A stretch of 13,667 bases of DNA, from assembly GCA_030628805.1 (NCBI GenBank), contig DAOVQG010000108.1:1-13667 (forward strand). The letters are read 5' to 3'. The translations under genes were made by a program, and so were the position numbers. Positions within the stretch are counted from its first letter, which is position 1; each line of letters starts with the position of its first letter. Positions 5,574 through 11,154 of this stretch are shown here, piece after piece. Source of the DNA: JAGMDK01 sp023128695 (GTDB taxonomy: Bacteria > Planctomycetota > Phycisphaerae > UBA1845 > Fen-1342). The notes under the pieces were generated by a model. The model worked only from the letters and a program-made list of their open reading frames with translations, made no database searches and was not told where the DNA came from.

Positions 5574-7233
5574 GTTCGACCTCCCGCTCAGAGGGACGGC
5601 CGGTACGGGGCCCGGCCGCTACATTAACCCGCGCGAAACGGGCGGCAAAATCATCCGGGGCATCACGACGGTACGCCGCGAGGGCCTGGAAAAATGCCTC
5701 CGCGACCTCGGCGTCAATGCGCGTGCCCTGGTCTTCCCGGATGATTTCGAGCGCTTGTTCAATGCCAAAGGCCCGGCGATAGGAGCGGGTCGAGGTCAGG
5801 GCGTCGAAGGTGTCCGCGACGTGGATGATCCGCGCGACCAGTGGAATCGCCTCGCCGGCCAGGCCGGCCGGATAACCGCTCCCGTCGGGGTATTCGTGGT
5901 GGTGGAGGATGCCGTCGAGGATCACGCCCATGCTGGCGATCGGCTTGAGGATCTCGTAGCCCATCCGCGGATGCTGCTTGATGACCTCGAACTCCTCGGC
6001 GGTGAGCTTGCCGGGCTTGCACAGGATTTCCTCGGGGATTCCGATCTTGCCGACGTCGTGCAACAGTCCGGACCACCCCATGTTTTGCTGCTCGGCCGAC
6101 GAGATGCCCAGTTCCGCCGCCGTCAGACGCGTCAGAAAGCCGACCCGCTCGGAGTGCCCACTGGTATAGTGGTCCTTCTTGTCAATGGCGGACACCATGG
6201 CGCGGGTCACCTCGAGCGACATCCTGCGCAGCCGCTCATGCAACTCCGTGTTGCTGATGATCTGCCCGCCGAAGGCCAGCACCGACTCGATCAGCATCAT
6301 GTCGCCGGAATAAAAGACCCCCTGGCTGGCACGTCGGACCGCCAGCATAACGTCGACCTTGTCATCCAGGCGGACGAGCGGACCGGCGATGACGTGCTGA
6401 TCGCCGACCAGGCGTACGTGGACTTGCCGGGTGCGGCGAACGAAGTCGGCCGCGGCCTTAACTTCATCGGGGCTGATGGGCGGGACGGGCTTGGGGCCCT
6501 GAGTGTCCCCGCCGGCCGCATACGCCCGGCACTCGTTCGGGGAGGGCGAGGCTCCTGCCGAGCCGTATTGGGAGGGCGAGGCTCCTGCCGAGCCGTATGT
6601 GGATGTGAGAAGATAGACGCATTCCGAGACCAGCAGGCGTGCGACGCGTTGCAGGAGCAGGCGTTCGATCGCTTGGACGTCGGTGACCTGCGAGATCTGC
6701 TGGGTAAGATCGAAGATCAGGTTGAGTTGTTCATAGTTTTGCAAGACCTCGTTGGCAAAGCCCTGGTTCTCTTCCAGCAGCAAGCCGACACTCTGGACGA
6801 GGCGCGCGGCGGTGTCCAGGTGCCCGAGCAGTTCCGCCTCAGCAGCTCCGCGCGGGGCCCGGGCAGGCAAGTTGCCCGTGGCACCCCGCGTCTCGGGTTT
6901 GCCCTCGACCGTGATTAGCACGGCCGGTTCGCCGCCGAGGATGGTATGCTGCGCCGCCACCTGATAATCCTTGGGACAGCGGCCGTCGCGCAGGTGCTTC
7001 AGATCGATGTTGTTCCGGGCGGCCCCGGCCAGGAAGGGGCAACCACGGCTGGCAACCTCGCCGGGATCGCCGTCCAGGCAGGTCCGCAGGCACTCCCCGG
7101 GCGGCAGCGGGGGGTAGGTGGCACTCCCGACGATCCCCAGCGACAACCCCGACGCGCGCCCCGGAAGCGAAAGCCCGTCCATCAACTCTCGGAGCAGGTA
7201 TTGGTCGGGAGCGGCTGATTCGTGCAAACTCAT
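5560..7233 (-). CDS. GAF and HD-GYP domain c-di-GMP phosphodiesterase
   Basis: This 557-residue protein should hydrolyse c-di-GMP in the cytoplasm; there is no membrane segment. The HD-GYP domain (about 340-525) is complete: H360 in SGHSERV, H392-D393 and K396 in LLHDVGKIGIP, HHHEYPDGSGYP (444-455) and ADTFDALTSTRSYRR (473-487). A GAF-like domain covers about 165-330 and carries two translated repeats (TYGSAGASPSQYGSAGASPS, 212-231) in a loop. The first 130 residues are unrecognised but hold four cysteines (C48, C52, C65, C86) that could bind a metal or cofactor; that is a guess. The C-terminal tail VNVAAGPRTGRPSE is a REP insertion. The ATG at 7233 has AAGG ten bases upstream. The gene follows a receiver gene by 32 bases and overlaps the degenerate GGDEF gene by 14, so these three look co-expressed. 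Confidence 0.94.
   Translation of the reverse strand: MSLHESAAPDQYLLRELMDGLSLPGRASGLSLGIVGSATYPPLPPGECLRTCLDGDPGEVASRGCPFLAGAARNNIDLKHLRDGRCPKDYQVAAQHTILGGEPAVLITVEGKPETRGATGNLPARAPRGAAEAELLGHLDTAARLVQSVGLLLEENQGFANEVLQNYEQLNLIFDLTQQISQVTDVQAIERLLLQRVARLLVSECVYLLTSTYGSAGASPSQYGSAGASPSPNECRAYAAGGDTQGPKPVPPISPDEVKAAADFVRRTRQVHVRLVGDQHVIAGPLVRLDDKVDVMLAVRRASQGVFYSGDMMLIESVLAFGGQIISNTELHERLRRMSLEVTRAMVSAIDKKDHYTSGHSERVGFLTRLTAAELGISSAEQQNMGWSGLLHDVGKIGIPEEILCKPGKLTAEEFEVIKQHPRMGYEILKPIASMGVILDGILHHHEYPDGSGYPAGLAGEAIPLVARIIHVADTFDALTSTRSYRRAFGIEQALEIIREDQGTRIDAEVAEAFFQALAAYRRDAPDDFAARFARVNVAAGPRTGRPSEREVEHANP
5580..5584 (-). promoter_or_regulatory. Ribosome binding site of the degenerate GGDEF gene
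   Basis: GGAGG on the coding strand lies six bases before the ATG at 5573, inside the 3' end of the HD-GYP gene. It supports this start and translational coupling across the 14-base overlap. Confidence 0.75.
5597..5624 (-). repeat. REP family A copy in the 3' end of the HD-GYP gene
   Basis: This perfect 28-base copy encodes VAAGPRTGR near the C-terminus of the phosphodiesterase. It shares the extra flank GCTCAGAGGGA with the copy in the histidine kinase gene at 9404-9431, so these two may derive from one longer unit. Confidence 0.92.
6541..6596 (+). repeat. Two REP family B copies inside the GAF domain of the HD-GYP protein
   Basis: Two identical 26-base units (6541-6566 and 6571-6596, period 30) start with GGAG and then form GGC-GA-GGC, loop TCCT, GCC-GA-GCC, a stem with a tandem G-A mismatch. 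On the coding strand they read YGSAGASPS twice, in frame. Confidence 0.9.
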
Positions 7234-7265
7234 ACCAAATGCACCTTGCCTTCGTTTCTCGGGTT

Positions 7266-7649
7266 CTATGCTTGCGGCTCCGTTACGTCGGAACTCGTCA
7301 GAGATTCGATCAGTTCAGAAAGTCGGCTGGGACTGAATGGCTTGGGCAGCACGTGCACGCCCCACGCGGCCAGCCGGGTGCGGATTTCGCCGTGGTCCCA
7401 CCGGTTGGTGAGCACGACGACACCACGGCGGACAAGGCCCGCGGGCACGACGGCTTCGATCAATTCAAGCCCGTCGAGGCCGGGCATGTTGATGTCCGAG
7501 ATCAGCACGTCGACGGGCTCGGCCTGGAGCAGGTCGCGCGCCGCCAGCCCGTGGCGCGCCTCCAGAACATCATGCCCCTGTCGTTTCAGCCACATGCTGA
7601 TCAAACGCAAAATGTGGGGATCGTCTTCGGCGACCAATATTCGACTCAT
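7266..7649 (-). CDS. Stand-alone response regulator receiver domain (CheY-like)
   Basis: This 127-residue protein is a single receiver domain with no output domain. All phosphorylation residues are present: the acidic pair D9-D10 in VAEDDP, phospho-acceptor D52 in ISDINMPGLDG, T81 in VVLTN and K103 in PKPF. It most likely takes phosphate from the adjacent histidine kinase encoded upstream and acts by protein contact, perhaps on the HD-GYP protein encoded 32 bases downstream; the partner is inferred from order only. I chose the ATG at 7649; a GTG directly before it (7650-7652) is an equally possible start, since AGAGG lies ten bases from the ATG and seven from the GTG. That AGAGG is formed at the very edge of a CTAGAAA repeat array. 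Confidence 0.93.
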   Translation of the reverse strand: MSRILVAEDDPHILRLISMWLKRQGHDVLEARHGLAARDLLQAEPVDVLISDINMPGLDGLELIEAVVPAGLVRRGVVVLTNRWDHGEIRTRLAAWGVHVLPKPFSPSRLSELIESLTSSDVTEPQA

Positions 7650-7659
7650 CACACAGATA

Positions 7660-7664
7660 CCTCT
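7660..7664 (-). promoter_or_regulatory. Ribosome binding site of the receiver gene at a repeat edge
   Basis: AGAGG on the coding strand is the only Shine-Dalgarno-like motif before the receiver gene. Its first bases belong to the CTAGA of the adjoining repeat array, so the array edge contributes to the site. Confidence 0.5.
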
Positions 7665-7807
7665 AGAACTAGAGACTAGAAACTAGAAACTAGACCTTAT
7701 CACCTTGTCACGTTCCCACGTTCCCACGTTCCCACGTTCTCACGGCCGGTACGGGGCCCGGCCGCTACATCTAGAAACTGGAAACTAGACCTTGTCACCT
7801 TGTCACC
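7663..7807 (-). repeat. Composite repeat region with embedded REP hairpin, ending in the histidine kinase gene
   Basis: Plus-strand order: five CTAGAAA-type units (7663-7696, the first one base short), six 8-mers changing from TTATCACC to TTCCCACG (7697-7744), a perfect family A REP (7743-7770), three CTAGAAA/CTGGAAA/CTAGACC units (7771-7791) and two TTGTCACC units (7792-7807). The final block encodes the KVTR end of the histidine kinase and its TGA stop (7795-7797). Block order matches 3847-4007. Confidence 0.95.
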
Positions 7808-9708
7808 TTCTGATCGGATGTTGGCCAGGGCAGTTCGATGGTGAACGTCGAGCCCTGTCCGAGTTCGCTCTCCAGGTGAATCTCGCCCCCGTGCAGCCGG
7901 GCCACCTCGCGGGCCAGCGCCAGTCCCAGACCGGTCCCGGGTACCGCCTGCACCGCGTCGGCGGTAGCGCGGTAAAACTTGTCGAACACCTGGGCCTGAT
8001 CCTCCGCCGCGATGCCGATGCCGGTGTCGCTGACCGCGAGCACGAGCCGGTTCTCAGCCACCTCTAGGTTGACCTGCACCTGACCGCCCGCCGGGGTGTA
8101 CTTGACGGCGTTCCCGATCAGATTGTTGAGCAAGATGCACAAGCGCTGCTTGTCCCCGCGCATTTTGGGGACTTTCGGAGGCAACGAGAGCGTCAGATCG
8201 ATCCGCTTCTCGTCGGCGGCCGCGAGGTTGTCCTGCACCATCTGGCGCACCAGACGCGTCAGATCAACCTCGCCGACGTCCAGCCGGGCGGTGCCAACCT
8301 CAAGCTGCGAGACCGTGAGGATGTTCTCGATCAGGCTTGAGAGCCGCTTGGTTTCACTGACGATGACGTTGTAACATTCCTTGCGGGTCTGCTCGTCATC
8401 AAAACCGGGCTGCGTCAGGGTCTCGACGTAAGCACTAATATTGGTCAACGGCGTCCGCAACTCATGCGTGACGTGGTAGAGAAAGTTATCGCGGGCCCGC
8501 TCACCTTCGCGCAACTGGCTGATGTCCTCGACGGTAATCAGCGCGTCGCCGCTCGGAGATTGCGCTGACACGGGCAGGATGCGGAAGCGCAAGGTGGTTT
8601 CCTGGTCTCCGTCCCGGCTGGTGTGATCCACGGACAGACCGGCCCCGGAGCGGGCCTGGGCGGCCACGACGGCCTGCATCACGGCCGGATTCTCAATGGC
8701 TTTGTCCACGGCCCGGCCGACCAGCTCGTCAGGCCCACGTTGCAGCAGCGCTGCCGCCGAGGCGTTGGCGTAACTGATGGTATGACTATTCGTGACGCAG
8801 ATGACGCCGATGGGCAGCCGGTCGACTACGCGGCGGAAGACGGCCCCCTCAAAACGGGCCATGACGTCGGCTTGCTCGGCCCCCTGAGCCTCTTGCAGCC
8901 GTTGGTGCAGTTGTGTCAGTTGCTCGATCAGGTGGTTCCAGCCCTGGGCCGCCCTCCCCAGCGAGTCGCTCAGCGTGAGAGTTTGCAACTCTTGTTCAAG
9001 CCCCTGGGCGCAAGAATGCAAGTTGCGTTCGATGGCCACCATCGGGCGCAAGTGCCGCTTGAGCCGGCGATAGAGCGCTACGAAAACGAGCAGCGTGATG
9101 CCAGTCGGGGTACCCCAGTTCCACAGCAGTAAAGACCGATAGCCGGCGTCAGCCGACGCACTCCTCTCGACACGCAACTCCCCGGCTGGTTCTCCGCCCA
9201 AGGTGCGAACGGCGACCGTGACTACCATCGAACAATCGCGCCGCGGCTCAGCAGGAGCTTCGCCCTCCCAATACGGCTCAGCAGGAGCTTCGCCCTCCCG
9301 ATACGGCTCAGCAGGAGCTTCGCCCTCCCTGGTCCAGTGCATGGAACGAAGCCCCGGCAAACGACCCAACTCTCGCATCAGCAGCTCGACCTGCTCAGAG
9401 GGACGGCCGGTACGGGGCCCGGCCGCTACATCAGGAGCCTCGCCCGCCCGGCTGCGGCCATCGGCGTCAGCCACGCACCCGAGTGCCGTCGCCATGGCTT
9501 GGGCGACCGCTTCCGTCTCGGCCTTGTGAGCCGCGGCAGACTGCTGCTTCCATGAATAGTCCGTGACGAGGTAGCCGGCCGCGAGGCCGCCGAAGATGAT
9601 GGCCACCAAGCACAAGCCGAGTGCCTCAGGCAGCATGCCGTCCCATAAGAGGCCGCGGCGGTGAGAGCCCGGCTCCGGGGGCGCGTCGTTCGTCTGTGTA
9701 GCGGACAT
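7795..9708 (-). CDS. Membrane sensor histidine kinase (HAMP, PAS, HisKA, HATPase)
   Basis: This 637-residue two-component kinase has two membrane segments (about 27-48 and 194-212) around an outer sensor region, a HAMP-like linker (about 214-270), a PAS domain (about 283-395), a HisKA dimerisation domain with phospho-accepting H415 in YHVTHELRTP, and an ATPase domain with N box NNLIGNAVKYTP (528-539), G1 DTGIGI (561-566), F box FDKFYR (575-580) and G2 GTGLGL (591-596). The architecture is close to PhoR-type kinases. The sensor region carries translated repeats: VAAGPRTGR (94-102), three EGEAPAEP units (128-155) and SADAGY (185-190), so at least a third of it is repeat-derived. AAGGA lies four bases before the ATG. 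The likely partner is the receiver encoded next. The last four residues come from a GGTGACAA array. The signal sensed is unknown. Confidence 0.96.
   Translation of the reverse strand: MSATQTNDAPPEPGSHRRGLLWDGMLPEALGLCLVAIIFGGLAAGYLVTDYSWKQQSAAAHKAETEAVAQAMATALGCVADADGRSRAGEAPDVAAGPRTGRPSEQVELLMRELGRLPGLRSMHWTREGEAPAEPYREGEAPAEPYWEGEAPAEPRRDCSMVVTVAVRTLGGEPAGELRVERSASADAGYRSLLLWNWGTPTGITLLVFVALYRRLKRHLRPMVAIERNLHSCAQGLEQELQTLTLSDSLGRAAQGWNHLIEQLTQLHQRLQEAQGAEQADVMARFEGAVFRRVVDRLPIGVICVTNSHTISYANASAAALLQRGPDELVGRAVDKAIENPAVMQAVVAAQARSGAGLSVDHTSRDGDQETTLRFRILPVSAQSPSGDALITVEDISQLREGERARDNFLYHVTHELRTPLTNISAYVETLTQPGFDDEQTRKECYNVIVSETKRLSSLIENILTVSQLEVGTARLDVGEVDLTRLVRQMVQDNLAAADEKRIDLTLSLPPKVPKMRGDKQRLCILLNNLIGNAVKYTPAGGQVQVNLEVAENRLVLAVSDTGIGIAAEDQAQVFDKFYRATADAVQAVPGTGLGLALAREVARLHGGEIHLESELGQGSTFTIELPWPTSDQKVTR
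9141..9163 (-). repeat. Copy of the 23-base ADAGY-type repeat in the histidine kinase gene
   Basis: It matches 1822-1844 in gspE at 22 of 23 positions and encodes SASADAGY just before the second membrane segment. On the coding strand it contains the stem GCGTC-GGCT-GACGC. Confidence 0.6.
9244..9329 (-). repeat. Three REP family B copies inside the histidine kinase sensor region
   Basis: Three 26-base units with a 30-base period (9244-9269, 9274-9299, 9304-9329) encode EGEAPAEP three times. Here GGAG is first on the coding strand. Compared with the copies at 6541 and 11030, the stem pair G6-C15 is replaced by A6-T15, a compensatory change. Confidence 0.93.
9404..9431 (-). repeat. REP family A copy in the histidine kinase gene
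   Basis: This perfect 28-base copy encodes VAAGPRTGR at residues 94-102 of the extracytoplasmic sensor region, with GTAG first on the coding strand. Confidence 0.92.
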
Positions 9709-9734
9709 CGCGTCCTTCGCGTACCACCTGAAGA

Positions 9735-9904
9735 CGTCCGGTACAGAGCCCGGACGCTACATCTAGAAACTAGAAACTAGAAACTAGACCTTCTCACCTT
9801 GTCACGTTCCCACGTTCCCACGTTCCCACCTTCCCACGTTCCCACGTTCCCACCTTTCCACCTTCCCACGTTCCCACGGCCGCTACGGGGCCCGGACGCT
9901 ACAG
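9735..9904 (-). repeat. REP-bounded 7-mer/8-mer array upstream of the histidine kinase gene
   Basis: A degenerate family A REP (9735-9762) is followed by four CTAGAAA-type units (9763-9790), eleven 8-mers (9791-9878; first TTCTCACC, then mostly TTCCCACG) and a second degenerate family A REP (9877-9904). It lies 27 bases upstream of the kinase start. No gene ends in this array, unlike the others. Confidence 0.93.
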
Positions 9905-10217
9905 TTGCCAGATACTGATTCATTGGCGCATCGGTGGTCCGAGTAAGGGACTTGAAGAACAAAGCTCCCCTCCGGTTGCCAGCCCGCGTTCAGAGGCAGA
10001 AGAGGTCGTCGGATTGGTAGGCTATTACCCGATAATCGCTGTCCACAGCCGATCCCAATACAATCGCGCACCAGATAGTCAGCGATCTCGGGGCGGGTTG
10101 GACGCGCGGAGAATCTTGACGCCGTCTGTGTCTTCTACACAAGGGGATGTCGGGACTTCAGGCAGGATAACAACCGTGCTTCGGAGTGGGCCACCCAATC
10201 AACGATGATCCCTCAAA
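9905..10217. other. Gap without a convincing gene between the hydrolase and the kinase
   Basis: About 310 bases without known repeats, RNA genes or a gene with a proper start. Two short minus-strand frames look weakly coding: 10079-10198 from a TTG, and a second frame running on towards 9883 that ends in the REP. Together they could be a frameshifted gene relic, but I recognise no family. The promoter of the seven-gene run below would be expected here; no clear boxes were found. Confidence 0.45.
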
Positions 10218-10988
10218 TCAGCGTTGACGGAGTACCAGGCCGTCGTAAGCCAACTTCATCCCCTCCGGCAACTGTGCATTGGTCTCCGCGTGTCCCAGCT
10301 CGTGCGCGATGTGTGTGAAGTACGTCCGCCGAGCACCGATCCGGCGGGCCTCCGCAACGGCTTGCTCGAGGTTGAAATGCGTGGCGTGGGGGCGGCGACG
10401 AACTGCGTCGAGCACGAGAATGTCCAGGTCCGCCAGCAGGGACCGCAACGCGGGCGGGATGAGATTGCAATCCGGACAGTAGGCCACATCCCCAATCCGA
10501 TAACCCAGGACCGGCGTCGAGCCGTGAAGATACGGGATCGGAATCACACGCCGCCCGAACAGCTCGAACGGTCCCGTCACCGCCACCGCTCGCAAGCGCG
10601 GCTTGGCACTCGGATAAGTGGGATCCTCCACGAACGCATAGCCGAACATCTCCCGCACCCGGGCCAGCGTCTCAGGACTGGCGTACACCTCCAGCGGCGC
10701 CGCGTGCAAGTCATTGAAGCGGCGGACGTCATCAAGACCGACCGTGTGGTCGGCGTGCGCGTGGGTGAAAAAGACGGCGTGGATCCGCGTGATGCCCCGG
10801 GCCACACACTGCAACCGCAACTCCGGGGCGGTGTCCACCAGGACGTGATGCTCGTTGAAGCTGAACACCGCGCTGGCGCGCGTCCGCCAGTCATGGGGGT
10901 CACGCGAGGTGCAGACCGGGCAATCGCAGGCAATCATCGGGATACCGTGTGAGGTGCCCGATCCGAGGATAGTCAGCCGTAGCGACAC
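10218..10988 (-). CDS. Metallo-beta-lactamase-fold hydrolase, PhnP-like
   Basis: This 256-residue protein belongs to the binuclear metal hydrolase superfamily, closest in features to the PhnP group of cyclic phosphodiesterases. Visible are the N-terminal strand LTILGSGTSHGIP, a Cys cluster C21, C23, C26 as in the PhnP structural zinc site, the metal motif THAHADH (H76, H78, D80, H81), the following GLDDVRRFN, the strand VAYCPDCN (metal-bridging Asp expected there), and a late TYFTHIAHELGH. The GTG at 10988 is chosen because the conserved first strand begins three residues later and GGGAG lies five bases upstream. A longer frame back to 11129 would add 47 residues that are just translated repeats. 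It lies between the 606-residue membrane protein gene and a gene-poor gap, with no obvious functional link to either. The substrate is unknown. Confidence 0.92.
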   Translation of the reverse strand: MSLRLTILGSGTSHGIPMIACDCPVCTSRDPHDWRTRASAVFSFNEHHVLVDTAPELRLQCVARGITRIHAVFFTHAHADHTVGLDDVRRFNDLHAAPLEVYASPETLARVREMFGYAFVEDPTYPSAKPRLRAVAVTGPFELFGRRVIPIPYLHGSTPVLGYRIGDVAYCPDCNLIPPALRSLLADLDILVLDAVRRRPHATHFNLEQAVAEARRIGARRTYFTHIAHELGHAETNAQLPEGMKLAYDGLVLRQR

Positions 10989-11011
10989 ATCGGCTCCCGC
11001 GTTACTCCTGG

Positions 11012-11055
11012 GGAGGGCGAGGCTCCTGGGGAGGGCGAGGCTCCTGCCGAGCCGT
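11012..11055 (+). repeat. REP family B, one partial and one full copy, upstream of the hydrolase gene
   Basis: A 16-base partial copy (11012-11027) and a full 26-base copy (11030-11055) start with GGAG on the plus strand. The full copy has the G6-C15 form of the stem. They lie 23 bases or more upstream of the GTG start of the hydrolase. Confidence 0.88.
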
Positions 11056-11061
11056 GCCCCG

Positions 11062-11134
11062 GATGGGTGGCACGGCCGTGTCGGCCGTGAATATCTGCGA
11101 CTTGTACACGGCTGACACAGCCGTGCCACCCATC
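11062..11134. repeat. Inverted pair of REP family D hairpins (28-base arms, 17-base spacer)
   Basis: Arms at 11062-11089 and 11107-11134 are reverse complements at 26 of 28 positions. Each arm carries GTGG followed by its own hairpin: CACGGCC, loop GTGTC, GGCCGTG on the left, and CACGGCT, loop GTGTC, AGCCGTG on the right (read inward). The two mismatching positions are the two halves of one base pair in these hairpins. It starts 20 bases after the stop of the 606-residue gene, so it may also act on mRNA 3' ends, but there is no U-tract. Confidence 0.93.
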
Positions 11135-11154
11135 AAGTGATGCGTGACAGAGTA

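Noticed and set aside
5251..6918. Long open frame on the plus strand (555 codons)
   Set aside because: It is antisense to the HD-GYP and GGDEF genes, whose conserved motifs are unambiguous. The frame is open because of GC-rich codon bias and the stop-poor repeats.
9905..10217. tRNA or structured RNA in the gap before the kinase
   Set aside because: No T-loop consensus, cloverleaf pairing or CCA-like end was found on either strand.
10989..11129. N-terminal extension of the metal hydrolase from an ATG at 11129
   Set aside because: The extra 47 residues are translated REP copies. The conserved first strand begins right after the GTG at 10988, which has its own GGGAG.
11062..11134. Intrinsic terminator for the 606-residue gene
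   Set aside because: The arms are long and GC-rich but no U-tract follows on the minus strand, and the covariation fits two REP units better. An effect on mRNA ends remains possible.
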